Below are positions 1 through 9,456 of a stretch of 64,000 nucleotides of DNA, piece by piece. A model generated the notes under the pieces. It saw nothing but the letters and a program-made list of their open reading frames with translations, was not told the origin of the DNA and did no database searches. How positions within the stretch are numbered: the stretch's first letter is position 1; each line of letters starts with the position of its first letter. The stretch is from positions 1 to 64,000 of the forward strand of contig MEOH01000007.1 of NCBI GenBank assembly GCA_001769535.1, given 5' to 3'. This DNA is from Bacteroidetes bacterium GWF2_38_335. GTDB taxonomy: Bacteria; Bacteroidota; Bacteroidia; Bacteroidales; GWF2-38-335. A program made the position numbers and the translations under genes.

Positions 1-1
1 T

Positions 2-3000
2 CTGACAGCAGGCACCTGGACCGTTACCGTAACTGATGCCAACTCATGTACAAGTTCATCTAACGTGACCATCACCCAACCGGCAGCGTTGACAGCCAGC
101 ATCACTGCTCAGACCAACGTAAGCTGTTTCGGCGGATCAAACGGTTCGGCCACAGCAACCCCGGTAGGAGGTACCGCACCATATACCTATTTATGGAATG
201 ATCCGGCACCGGCCCAGACCACAGCCACAGCAACTGCTCTGACTGCAGGCACCTGGACAGTGACCGTGACTTCAACAGGAGGATGTACCACAACAACCAG
301 TGCAACCATAACCCAGCCTGCATCAGCGTTGACATCGAGCATTTCAGCCCAGACCAACGTAAGCTGCTTTGGTGGATCAAACGGTTCGGCCACAGTAACA
401 GCAACAGGCGGCACAGCACCTTATGGTTATTTATGGAACGATCCGGCACCAGCTCAGACCACAGCCACTTGTACTGCTCTGACAGCAGCCACCTGGACAG
501 TGACCGTTACCGATGCCAACTCATGTACCAGCACATCAAACGTCACAATTACACAACCAACAGCTTTGACTGCAAGTATTACAGCCCAAACCAATGTTAG
601 TTGTAATGGTGGTACAAACGGCACTGCAACAGTAACAGCAGCAGGTGGAACCGCACCCTATACATATTTATGGAATGACCCGGCACCGGCCCAGACTACA
701 GCCACAGCAACTTCTCTGATTGCAGGAACATGGACCGTGACTGTTACCAGCACTGGCGGATGTACAGCGACAGCCAGTGTAACAATTACCCAGCCGGCAG
801 TACTCGCAGTTGTCATGACAGGCGCCAATGCTTCTTGTAATGGAACCTGCAATGGAACCGGAATTGCGACACCTTCAGGTGGAACATCACCATATAATTA
901 TTCATGGAATGATCCGGGTTTCCAGACAGCCGCAACAGCAACTGGCTTGTGTGCAGGAACATTTAATGTTACTGTAACTGATGCCAATAGTTGTACCGTT
1001 TCCGGAATAAGAACTGTAACTCAGCCATCTGCAATTGTTCTTAGCACTTCTACAGTAAGTGCAACCTGTGGCAATTCAGACGGTTCTGCAACAGTAACTG
1101 CTTCAGGCGGAACATCACCATACACATATTTATGGAACGATCCGGCACCCGCACAAACAACACCGACTGCAACAGGTCTGGCTTCAGGTTCATATTCAGT
1201 AACAGTTACAGATAATGTTGGATGTACAGCATCTGCCACTGCTAATATCAGTGATGCCGGAGCACCTACAGCCACAATTTCTTCTTCTGCAAATGCCAGT
1301 TGTAATGGTGTTTGTGATGGAACAGCCGCTGTTACAGTTATTGGAGGTACAGCACCATACAATTATTTATGGTCAACCGGAGGAACAGGAAATTCAGTTT
1401 CCGGCCTTTGTGACGGAACAGTATCTGTAAACGTTACAGATGCTATTGGTTGCAACGCTTCGGCTTCAGTTGTTATTACTGAACCTGCTGTTTTGGTTGC
1501 AACTGTAACTGCAAGCACCAATGCAACATGTAATGGAACTTGCAATGGTACAGCCACCGTAAGTGTATCAGGCGGAACAACAACATACAATTATTTGTGG
1601 GATAATGGCCAGACTGTTGCCAATGCAACCGCATTATGTGCAGGAACTCATGCGGTAACAGTAACCGATTCTCATGGATGTACTGCTTCTGCTACCAGAG
1701 TTATCACTCAGCCGGCAGCATTGACTGCATCAACCACTGCTACCAATGTTTCTTGTAATGGAGGCGCAAATGGCACAGCCACAGTAACAGCAGCAGGCGG
1801 AACATCACCCTATACCTATTTATGGAATGACCCGGCTCCGGTCCAGACAACTCCAACAGCTTCTGCTTTAACAGCCGGAACATGGTCAGTTACCGTAACA
1901 GATGCAAATGGCTGTACAACATCAGTCAGTGCTACTGTTAACCAACCCGCTGCATTGACAGCCGGTACAACTTCAACCAATGTTTCCTGCTTTGGCGGAG
2001 CAAATGGAAGTGCAACAGTAACTGCAGCCGGAGGAACGTCACCATATTCTTATTTATGGAATGACCCGGCACCTGCTCAAACAACACCAACAGCAACTGC
2101 ATTAACTTCAGGAACCTGGACAGTGACCATTACAGATGCTAACAGTTGTACAACTTCAGCAAATGCAATAATTACACAACCTTCTGCATTGACATCAGCT
2201 ATTTCAGCTCAAGCCAATGTAAGCTGCTTTGGCGGAGCAAATGGAAGTGCAACAGTGACAGCATCAGGTGGAACATCACCATATTCTTATTTATGGAATG
2301 ATCCGGCACCTGCTCAAACAACTCCGACAGCAACTGCTTTGACTGCAGGAACATACGGAGTGACTGTAACCGATTTCAATAGTTGTACTTCAACTACAAG
2401 TGTTGTGATTACACAGCCCGCAGTTCTTACTGCCACTACAACGGTTACCAATGTATCATGTAATGGTGGGGCAAATGGAACAGCAACTATAACAGCAACA
2501 GGCGGTACATCACCATATAATTATTTATGGAATGATCCGGCACCGGTACAAACAACAGCTACATGCACAGGTTTATCATCTGGTAGCTGGTGTTATACAG
2601 TTACAGACGTTAATGGTTGCTGGTATGCTTCGTGTGTTACTATCACTCAGCCTGCCGCATTACTTGCTACAGCAACAAGTACCAATGTGTCATGCAACGG
2701 TGGATCAAACGGAACAGCCACTGCTTCTGTATCGGGCGGAACATCACCATATAACTATGTGTGGAATGATCCGGCACCGGCCCAGACAACTGTCACCGCA
2801 ACTGCTCTGACAGCTGGAACATGGACAGTAACAGCAACTGACGCCAATGGATGTACTGCTTCAGCAAACACAACAATTACCCAGCCATCAGCCTTGACAG
2901 CTACAATTACATCTACAGTAAACGTTACTGTAGCCGGTGGAAGTGATGGTTCTGCGACTGTGACTGCATCAGGCGGAACATCTCCATATAGTTATTTATG

Positions 3001-5875
3001 GAATGATCCTGCTCCGGCACAAACCACAGCAACAGCAACAGGTTTGATCTCAGGTACCTATACTGTTACCGTTACAGATGCCAATGGTTGTACAACAACA
3101 GCTAGTGCTACTATTAATGAACCTGGGGTTCTTATTGTTAGTATAACAGCATCAACTAACGTAACTTGCTCTGGTGCATGTAATGGTACTATATCTGCTT
3201 GGGCAAGTGGTGGTATTACTCCATATGGATATTCATGGTCAAATAGTTCAACCAGTCCAGATTTGACTGGATTGTGTGCTGGAACATATTCAGTAACCGT
3301 AACTGATGCAAACTTTGTTACTGCTTCGGCTAGTGTTACAATTACCGAACCCTCTGTACTTGATGCAACAACAACAGTAACCAATGTATTATGTAATGGT
3401 GGGTTTACCGGTTCAGCTTCAGTTTCATCAACTGGTGGTACTCCTGGTTATTCATACTTGTGGTCAGAAGGAACTGCTTCTTCTCTTATCAATGGTATTC
3501 AGGCCGGAACTTATTCAGTTGTCGTAACTGATGCCAGCGGTTGTACAGTGGAAAGAACAGCTATCGTTACCGAGCCCGCTGCTTTGTCGCTGACTGTAAC
3601 AGGAACAAATATGACCTGCTTCGGAATCTGCGACGGTACCGCAACAGCTTCTGTATCCGGTGGAACAGTTCCTTATTCATATTTATGGACTGATCCTTCA
3701 GTAACTACTTTACTTTCTGTATTTAACCTCTGTGCCGGTTTGGTTACAGTGAATATCACCGACGGAAACGGATGTGTAACTTCAGGAAACTATACAGTTA
3801 TTGAACCTGCTGATATGGTACTTACCATGAGCGGATCTGACGAAACCTGCAGCAATGCCAATGGTACTGCTTCTGCTTCGGTTACCGGAGGAACTCCGAT
3901 ATACACTTATTTATGGGATGGAGGTGCCGTAACCGATAATATTACTGGTCTGGTTGCAGGAGTTTACAATGTTACTGTTACTGATGCAAACGCTTGTGTC
4001 AAAACAGGAACTTATACTGTGAACAATCATGCCGCTCCGGTTTTAAGTATCAGTGGATTATCCAATGTTTCATGTTTTGGAATCTGCGACGGTGCAGCAA
4101 CTGTTGATATAACAGGAGGAACCTTGCCGGTTTCTTATTCATGGTCTAACGGTACGCTCACTGCAACCGATAATGCGCTTTGTGCAGGTACTTACAGTGT
4201 TGTTGTTACTGATGCCAGTGGTTGTACATCAACAACCGATGTAACTATTACTGAACCTGCTGAGCTTATTGCAGGTGTTACAACAACCGATGTAACTTGT
4301 TACGGAGAGCTGAATGGCGAGGCAATACTTACAGTGACCGGTGGCACACCAACTTACACCTACTCATGGTCAACCGGTGGATCAGCAGTGACCGAAAGCG
4401 GTTTGGCTGCAGGAACATATGATGTTACTGTGGTTGATGCCAATGGATGTTCAGATGTTGTAACATTTGATATCCTTACACCTGCCGAACTGGTTGCAAA
4501 TATGTTATACACCGATATTACCTGTTTTGCTGATAACAACGGAACAGCATCTGTTTCAGTAACAGGAGGAGTATCGCCATACTATTATGAATGGTCAACC
4601 GGTTCAACTGCTGATAATATTTCAGCACTGGGTGCCGGATTGGTTAGCTTGACAGTTACTGATGATTCGGGTTGTTCAGTTATTAATACAGTAACCATCA
4701 ATGAGCCTGCACCTGTTATTGCTTCAATTCTTTCGTTAACAGATGTGGTTTGCTACGGTGAATGCAATGGCTCATCAGAGCTACAGGTAACAGGAGGTGT
4801 TCTTCCATATACCTACATATGGGATGATCCTGCAGCACAAACCGATGCGCTTGCTACAGGTTTATGTGCAGGTGAATACAATCCCGTAGTTACTGATGCC
4901 AATGGTTGTTCAGCAACACAGATGGTGCTTGTATACCAACCGGATGAGATTGTAATTTATCCTGTTGTTACTGATGCCAATTGCAGCATGAGCGACGGAG
5001 CAATTTCATTGTCAGTTATTGGTGGCGATGGTTCTTTCTCATATTTCTGGGCAGGAGGCGAAACTACCAGTGACCTTACAGGTATCCCTTCAGGATTGTA
5101 CTATGTGACTGTTGAAGATGGAGCACTGTGTGCTGCAGAAGCAGAAATTACAGTTAATGATATCGGCGGAGCAACCATTTCAGTCAACGTAATCAATGCT
5201 GGTTGCTTTGGCGAAAGTACAGGTGAAGCTTCTCTGACCATTACTGGCGGAACAGAACCATTTACTTACAACTGGTCAACCGGCTCAACAGATGCAACAG
5301 TTACCGGATTGGCAGCAGGATCATATTCAGTAACAGTTACTGATGATGCAGGCTGTGAAGCATTCGAATCATTTGATGTAACAGAACCTGAACAATTGGT
5401 GCTTACAATGAGCTCAACCGATGAAGATCCTGTTGGTGCTTTAAATGGTACTGCAACTGTTACAATCAGCGGAGGTACACCGGCATTTATCATCCAATGG
5501 AGCAATGGTGAAAATACTGAAACTATTGGCGGACTTGCAACAGGATGGTATTATGTGACTGTTATCGATTCATACAGCTGTACCTTGACAGACTCCGTAT
5601 TAGTTGATTTTGGTATTTCAGTTGCCGAAACAGAAACCGGTTCGGGATACAGAATCTATCCAAACCCGACCAATGGTCTTTTAAAAGTTGAGTTATACTC
5701 AATGAATGTAAACACCATTGAAGTAATGGATGTTGTTGGAAAACGGGTATTGGTTTTAGAGGAAGTAAATGTTATTACTGAAATTGATTTATCAAAATTT
5801 GATGGAGGCGTATATTTTATCAACTTATATTCGGGGGATAGAAAGTACACAAACAAAATAATTTTAAAACAATAA
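2..5875 (+). CDS. Giant SprB-repeat surface protein with T9SS sorting domain (5' end missing)
   Basis: The reading frame is open to the left edge, so this is the C-terminal part of a larger protein; the GTG at 65 is internal to a repeat. About 24 tandem units of roughly 75-80 residues are visible, each with a pattern like NVSC-NGG-NGTATV-GGT-PY-Y-WND, then a second Cys near TDANGC, and ending ITQP or ITEP. This is the SprB repeat of Bacteroidota adhesins. The last ~80 residues (YPNPTNG, then VYFINLYSG, then KIILKQ) form a type A T9SS C-terminal sorting domain, so the protein should be exported through the outer membrane and anchored or released at the cell surface. Most units carry two Cys, which could pair in an exported protein. 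The first ten or so units are nearly identical at DNA level, the last ten are diverged. Likely role: adhesion or gliding; the ligand is unknown. Confidence 0.92.
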   Translation: MTAGTWTVTVTDANSCTSSSNVTITQPAALTASITAQTNVSCFGGSNGSATATPVGGTAPYTYLWNDPAPAQTTATATALTAGTWTVTVTSTGGCTTTTSATITQPASALTSSISAQTNVSCFGGSNGSATVTATGGTAPYGYLWNDPAPAQTTATCTALTAATWTVTVTDANSCTSTSNVTITQPTALTASITAQTNVSCNGGTNGTATVTAAGGTAPYTYLWNDPAPAQTTATATSLIAGTWTVTVTSTGGCTATASVTITQPAVLAVVMTGANASCNGTCNGTGIATPSGGTSPYNYSWNDPGFQTAATATGLCAGTFNVTVTDANSCTVSGIRTVTQPSAIVLSTSTVSATCGNSDGSATVTASGGTSPYTYLWNDPAPAQTTPTATGLASGSYSVTVTDNVGCTASATANISDAGAPTATISSSANASCNGVCDGTAAVTVIGGTAPYNYLWSTGGTGNSVSGLCDGTVSVNVTDAIGCNASASVVITEPAVLVATVTASTNATCNGTCNGTATVSVSGGTTTYNYLWDNGQTVANATALCAGTHAVTVTDSHGCTASATRVITQPAALTASTTATNVSCNGGANGTATVTAAGGTSPYTYLWNDPAPVQTTPTASALTAGTWSVTVTDANGCTTSVSATVNQPAALTAGTTSTNVSCFGGANGSATVTAAGGTSPYSYLWNDPAPAQTTPTATALTSGTWTVTITDANSCTTSANAIITQPSALTSAISAQANVSCFGGANGSATVTASGGTSPYSYLWNDPAPAQTTPTATALTAGTYGVTVTDFNSCTSTTSVVITQPAVLTATTTVTNVSCNGGANGTATITATGGTSPYNYLWNDPAPVQTTATCTGLSSGSWCYTVTDVNGCWYASCVTITQPAALLATATSTNVSCNGGSNGTATASVSGGTSPYNYVWNDPAPAQTTVTATALTAGTWTVTATDANGCTASANTTITQPSALTATITSTVNVTVAGGSDGSATVTASGGTSPYSYLWNDPAPAQTTATATGLISGTYTVTVTDANGCTTTASATINEPGVLIVSITASTNVTCSGACNGTISAWASGGITPYGYSWSNSSTSPDLTGLCAGTYSVTVTDANFVTASASVTITEPSVLDATTTVTNVLCNGGFTGSASVSSTGGTPGYSYLWSEGTASSLINGIQAGTYSVVVTDASGCTVERTAIVTEPAALSLTVTGTNMTCFGICDGTATASVSGGTVPYSYLWTDPSVTTLLSVFNLCAGLVTVNITDGNGCVTSGNYTVIEPADMVLTMSGSDETCSNANGTASASVTGGTPIYTYLWDGGAVTDNITGLVAGVYNVTVTDANACVKTGTYTVNNHAAPVLSISGLSNVSCFGICDGAATVDITGGTLPVSYSWSNGTLTATDNALCAGTYSVVVTDASGCTSTTDVTITEPAELIAGVTTTDVTCYGELNGEAILTVTGGTPTYTYSWSTGGSAVTESGLAAGTYDVTVVDANGCSDVVTFDILTPAELVANMLYTDITCFADNNGTASVSVTGGVSPYYYEWSTGSTADNISALGAGLVSLTVTDDSGCSVINTVTINEPAPVIASILSLTDVVCYGECNGSSELQVTGGVLPYTYIWDDPAAQTDALATGLCAGEYNPVVTDANGCSATQMVLVYQPDEIVIYPVVTDANCSMSDGAISLSVIGGDGSFSYFWAGGETTSDLTGIPSGLYYVTVEDGALCAAEAEITVNDIGGATISVNVINAGCFGESTGEASLTITGGTEPFTYNWSTGSTDATVTGLAAGSYSVTVTDDAGCEAFESFDVTEPEQLVLTMSSTDEDPVGALNGTATVTISGGTPAFIIQWSNGENTETIGGLATGWYYVTVIDSYSCTLTDSVLVDFGISVAETETGSGYRIYPNPTNGLLKVELYSMNVNTIEVMDVVGKRVLVLEEVNVITEIDLSKFDGGVYFINLYSGDRKYTNKIILKQ

Positions 5876-5880
5876 ATAAA

Positions 5881-5913
5881 AAAAGAGGCGGTCAGTGACC
5901 GCCTCTTTTTTTT
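5881..5913. terminator. Bidirectional rho-independent terminator
   Basis: The stem GAGGCGGT / ACCGCCTC with loop CAGTG is flanked by an A run on the left and a T run on the right. It lies 5 bases after the stop of the SprB-repeat gene and faces the convergent YjbQ-family gene, so it can end both transcripts. Confidence 0.85.
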
Positions 5914-5975
5914 AGTATCAAGTAATAAGTATCAAGAAACAAGAAACAAGAAACAAGAAACAAGAAACAAGAAAC
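5913..5975. repeat. Intergenic tandem heptamer array
   Basis: Nine head-to-tail 7-mers in strict phase: three variants (TAGTATC, AAGTAAT, AAGTATC) followed by six perfect AAGAAAC units. It starts at the terminator T-tract and lies between two convergent genes. The same heptamer in reverse complement (GTTTCTT) forms the array at 18534-18617. No spacers, so not CRISPR. Confidence 0.85.
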
Positions 5976-5998
5976 AAGGGGAGTTTCTATAAAAAAAA

Positions 5999-6415
5999 TT
6001 ACTCTCCAATAATTTTAACTAAAATCCGTTTTCTTCTTTTCCCATCAAATTCACCGTAAAATATCTGTTCCCAGGGACCAAAATCAAGTTTCCCGTTGGT
6101 TATGGCTACCACCACCTCACGGCCCATTATGGTGCGTTTTAAATGGGCATCACCGTTATCTTCAAAGGAGTTGTGCTTGTATTGTGAATGGGGCTTCTCA
6201 GGAGCTAATTTTTCGAGCCATACTTCAAAATCATGATGCAGTCCGGATTCATCGTCATTGATAAAAACACTGGCGGTGATATGCATGGCATTTACAAGAC
6301 ATAAACCTTCCCGGATACCACTTTCATTCAGGCATAATTCAATGTATGGCGTGATATTGATCAATTCGCGCCTTTTTTCAATGTTAAACCAAAGCTCTTT
6401 TCTGTATGATTTCAT
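5999..6415 (-). CDS. YjbQ/UPF0047 family protein
   Basis: At 138 residues this is the full length of the YjbQ (UPF0047) family, a small trimeric enzyme for which E. coli YjbQ has shown thiamine-phosphate-synthase side activity; the true cellular role is unsettled. Family signatures seen are [15 protein letters not shown] with the conserved His, the [13 protein letters not shown] segment, [14 protein letters not shown] with its metal-binding-type His/Glu/Asp cluster, and [13 protein letters not shown] near the C-terminus. It is monocistronic or follows the MFS gene on the same strand, 14 bases away, so co-transcription is possible. Start ATG at 6415 fits the family N-terminus. Confidence 0.88.
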   Translation of the reverse strand: MKSYRKELWFNIEKRRELINITPYIELCLNESGIREGLCLVNAMHITASVFINDDESGLHHDFEVWLEKLAPEKPHSQYKHNSFEDNGDAHLKRTIMGREVVVAITNGKLDFGPWEQIFYGEFDGKRRKRILVKIIGE

Positions 6416-6429
6416 AGTTCTTCAATTTG

Positions 6430-7689
6430 TTAAATATTGTACTTTTTCATTGAATAATAAAGGATTAAACAGCTAATTGTCAGAAATATAATGCCGGATA
6501 TAAAATTTATCGAATAATTAAAATTCTTAAGTATTTCAATTCCGATTATCGGAAATATCAATGCTCTTATTCCGGTAAGTGACATGTGAATTGATTGGTA
6601 ATCGGCGGCATCTTTGTCTTTGCAAAAATATGCTGAACCAATACTCCACAATATTCCGTTTGTTGCAGTGAAAACACCAAAGAACAGCAAAGAAATCACA
6701 ATGGTTATGTGCATTTCCAATCCAAATAAACGGAAGGTCTGGTCGAAATACTGGGTCAATCCAATAAATAATATATATACTGCCAATGACAAAAAGCTAA
6801 TAATTCCCAGTTTTCGTGGATCCATTTTATCAACCACTCTGGCAAATATCGGTGTCAGACCAATTGCAAAAATCCACCTTAGATTTTCATAAACAGATAA
6901 TGTTGTGTAATTTAATTTGAGGTATTCACCCATAAAAATTTTGATAACGGAATCGGTGATCATAAATGCTATCCCATAGAAAACAAAACCTATCTCAAAA
7001 TCTCTGTAGGGCTTGTTTTTACTTAATATTTGCCACATTTTTTTTAGGTGAAAAATGAGTTTCTGGTAGATTGTACCTTTTACTTCAGGATCATAAGTTT
7101 TGAAATCAATGAGCGTAAGTGTGTATATGGAAATAAATCCCAAGAGTCCGGTGACAGGATAAATAATGGTATAAGCATTATTATTGAAATCAAGCATTAT
7201 TCCAAAAACCAGCGTGGCAAGCAAGGTGGAACCATTTCGCACCATATTTGAGTAGCTGAATAACCTGCCAAAGTTTTCTTTTGAATAATTGGTCTTTAAT
7301 GCGAGATTGATCACAGGCATAAAAAACGGCTGCGATATAAAGTAAAGAAGGAAAATTAATAAAAAAAGGTGTGGAAACAGGTCTTTTCCCTGGTTGTCAA
7401 TTAAAGGAAAAAAAGCGAACAGCAACATCGGTGCTCTGGTTATTAAAGACATGATATTCAGCATCCTCTTGATATTCTTGCTGTTCTTCATCAGGATGTT
7501 AAACAAAACAGTTAAAACCATGATTCCCCACGTAATGGTAAAAAGATACCCTACCTGGTCTTCGGTTCCATTGAGACTCTTTAATAAAACGAAAGCATTG
7601 AGCGCAATCACGCCTCTTGTGATTCCTTCGGCAGTAGAAAAAAACAAGTGAAGTTTGAAAACCTTCTTTTCTGTAATTGAAAGCGCCAT
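6430..7689 (-). CDS. MFS-type multi-pass transporter
   Basis: The 419-residue product has about twelve hydrophobic segments in two halves separated by a basic loop (around residues 200-220, with KLIFHLKKMW), the size and layout of a major facilitator superfamily permease. The first helix (ITRGVIALNAFVLLKSL) and an acidic/basic loop after helix 2-3 (MKNSKNIKRM) fit the fold. No substrate-specific motif is recognised. A perfect TAnnTTTG -7 box lies just upstream. The YjbQ-family gene follows 14 bases downstream on the same strand and may share its transcript. Confidence 0.75.
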   Translation of the reverse strand: MALSITEKKVFKLHLFFSTAEGITRGVIALNAFVLLKSLNGTEDQVGYLFTITWGIMVLTVLFNILMKNSKNIKRMLNIMSLITRAPMLLFAFFPLIDNQGKDLFPHLFLLIFLLYFISQPFFMPVINLALKTNYSKENFGRLFSYSNMVRNGSTLLATLVFGIMLDFNNNAYTIIYPVTGLLGFISIYTLTLIDFKTYDPEVKGTIYQKLIFHLKKMWQILSKNKPYRDFEIGFVFYGIAFMITDSVIKIFMGEYLKLNYTTLSVYENLRWIFAIGLTPIFARVVDKMDPRKLGIISFLSLAVYILFIGLTQYFDQTFRLFGLEMHITIVISLLFFGVFTATNGILWSIGSAYFCKDKDAADYQSIHMSLTGIRALIFPIIGIEILKNFNYSINFISGIIFLTISCLILYYSMKKYNI

Positions 7690-7703
7690 AAAAGTAAATT
7701 ATG

Positions 7704-7711
7704 CAAATATA
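7704..7711 (-). promoter_or_regulatory. Putative -7 box for MFS gene
   Basis: Minus-strand TATATTTG matches the Bacteroidota -7 consensus TAnnTTTG and lies 14 bases before the start codon. No convincing -33 TTTG is seen. Confidence 0.4.
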
Positions 7712-7793
7712 AGTATTGAAAAAATTATTCTTTGTATAAAAAATGTTTACTGTGGAATAATATTATCGTATGAAAAACTGAAAAACCTACGGG

Positions 7794-8414
7794 ATGAAAA
7801 TATTTTACTTTTTTATATTGTGTTTTTTGCTTTTCTCATGTCAGAAGGAATATGATGACTATAACAAACTTGAGAAAAGAGATGACTTTTATTATCTCGG
7901 TAAATCAAAAGAACCCTACACCGGAACCTGTGCCGCGTACCATGAAAACGGACAAATGAGTATCATTGCAGATTTTGTAGATGGCAAAAGACATGGAGAT
8001 GGTGCGGCATGGTATTCAAACGGACAGCAGGAGTATGAAGGTACTTACGAAGATGGTACACGTCATGGAAAATTTACCGGTTGGTATGAAAATGGACAGG
8101 TTGCTGTGATCAAACATTACAAACATGATACACTTGACGGGGATTGGAAATTTTGGTATGAAAATGGAATGGTCAAGGAATTCGGTCATTATAAAAACAA
8201 TGAAAGGGTAGGGAAGTGGTTCTGGTATTATGAAAATTCAAATCCATGGATTGAGGTTGCATTTGTTAACGGCAAAGAAAATGGTGATTGGAAAATGTGG
8301 CATCAGAACGAAAAACTCAAGGAATCAGGTAATTATAATATGGGAAACAAAACAGGAACCTGGATTCAGTTTGAGGCAAATGGTGATACTTTAAAGGTTG
8401 AAAACTTCGATTAA
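7794..8414 (+). CDS. MORN-repeat lipoprotein (YwqK-like)
   Basis: This 206-residue protein opens with a short signal sequence ending in the lipobox LFSC (MKIFYFFILCFLLFSC), predicting a lipoprotein. The rest is built of about six MORN_2 units of 23 residues, e.g. GTCAAYHENGQMSI, GAAWYSNGQQEYEG, GKFTGWYENGQVAV, GDWKFWYENGMVKEFG. Such proteins are often labelled 'antitoxin YwqK' by homology, but no toxin gene is adjacent, so that name is not supported here. Probable periplasmic or outer-membrane-attached scaffold of unknown partner. The same repeat type occurs in the larger protein at 50589-52562. Confidence 0.85.
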   Translation: MKIFYFFILCFLLFSCQKEYDDYNKLEKRDDFYYLGKSKEPYTGTCAAYHENGQMSIIADFVDGKRHGDGAAWYSNGQQEYEGTYEDGTRHGKFTGWYENGQVAVIKHYKHDTLDGDWKFWYENGMVKEFGHYKNNERVGKWFWYYENSNPWIEVAFVNGKENGDWKMWHQNEKLKESGNYNMGNKTGTWIQFEANGDTLKVENFD

Positions 8415-8439
8415 AAATAGAAAAGCCAGAAAAAAGTTC

Positions 8440-9456
8440 TTATTTTTTCAAACAAGTCAACACCGGATCCACTTCATGAAGCGTGAAACCCATTTGCTCC
8501 GAAGCAGCCCTGCATCCGCCAAAACACTTATCAAATAAATCACAGCCATTGCAGAATTCGGGAACAATATCTGTCCAGCCTTTCAGATATTCTGATTTAA
8601 AAATAGTTTCAAAATTTTCTTTAAAAATATTTCCCAATACAATGGGAGAGTGGTTGCACATTCTGATATTTCCTTCAATATCAAGCGTAATGGGCTTGTT
8701 CAAAACATTCGATGAACATGGTGCCCATGCAATTTTCGGATATTGTTTAAAATCTACAAGGCAAATTGGTGTGCAAACATTTGATGACAGCTTCATTCCG
8801 GTTTCCTCAGCAGCCTCGTTTGCCAGCCGGAATGCCTCGTTCAATTCCTCTTTTGTGGTAACCAATTCATTAATATAGGACAACCCGGTTCCCCCGATAT
8901 TATACCGGTTCAGCATCACCCTGTTAACACCTATTGATCTGATAAACTTCAGAGTTTCTTTTATTTCCTTATAATTGATTTTGGTGATGACGATGACACA
9001 TACCACATTTCCACCCAATGATAAAATATCTTTCACCGACTGAACGGATTTTTCCCAGGAACCTTTAATCTGGCTTAAATTATCATGATTTTCCGGGATA
9101 TTTGAATGTATAGGAAGCTCAAAAAGTTCGCAACCCAGACGTATTAGCATGTGGTAGTCTTCCTTTTTGCCTCCGTTGCCGTTTGTAATTATAGAAACGT
9201 ATTTTTTTCTTAGCCGTGTGAAAAGTACAAGTTCCTGAAACCTCTCTGAAATTAGCGGCTCACCTCCGGTAAAGGTGACCTGCTCCACATCGGCTAATCT
9301 GAACAAACGCTTTAATGCCCTTCTGGCTTTTCGATAGGAGTTTTTTGGTTCATCTACTTCGCCCGGTCGTTTCCATATATTATAACAATATTTGCAGTTG
9401 AGGTTACAAACTGAGGTGGTTTCGAAAATTATAAAAGGTAATTTTTGTTTTTTCAT
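8440..9456 (-). CDS. Radical SAM enzyme with SPASM-like C-terminus
   Basis: Residues 17-24 carry the CxxxCxxC motif (CNLNCKYC) that holds the SAM-binding 4Fe-4S cluster, followed by FTGGEPL, the SAM-binding GGE motif. The C-terminal 90 residues hold a Cys-rich region (APCSS, RMCNHSP, CNGCDLFDKCFGGCRA) like SPASM/twitch domains that bind auxiliary clusters in peptide-modifying enzymes. Length 338 is normal. Its start overlaps the stop of the upstream lipoprotein-like gene by four bases, so the two are translationally coupled. In Bacteroidota, radical SAM/SPASM enzymes paired with a small lipoprotein are known (rSAM/lipoprotein systems); a maturase acting on the neighbour is an inference. Confidence 0.88.
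   Translation of the reverse strand: MKKQKLPFIIFETTSVCNLNCKYCYNIWKRPGEVDEPKNSYRKARRALKRLFRLADVEQVTFTGGEPLISERFQELVLFTRLRKKYVSIITNGNGGKKEDYHMLIRLGCELFELPIHSNIPENHDNLSQIKGSWEKSVQSVKDILSLGGNVVCVIVITKINYKEIKETLKFIRSIGVNRVMLNRYNIGGTGLSYINELVTTKEELNEAFRLANEAAEETGMKLSSNVCTPICLVDFKQYPKIAWAPCSSNVLNKPITLDIEGNIRMCNHSPIVLGNIFKENFETIFKSEYLKGWTDIVPEFCNGCDLFDKCFGGCRAASEQMGFTLHEVDPVLTCLKK

Noticed and set aside
65-67. GTG taken as start of the giant repeat protein
   Set aside because: The frame is open to the window edge and the GTG is inside an SprB repeat, so the gene simply continues to the left.
5913-5975. CRISPR array
   Set aside because: Seven-base units are contiguous without spacers and no cas genes are present.
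7794-8414. Antitoxin YwqK in a toxin-antitoxin pair
   Set aside because: Only the repeat type matches; the protein is a lipoprotein and has no toxin neighbour.
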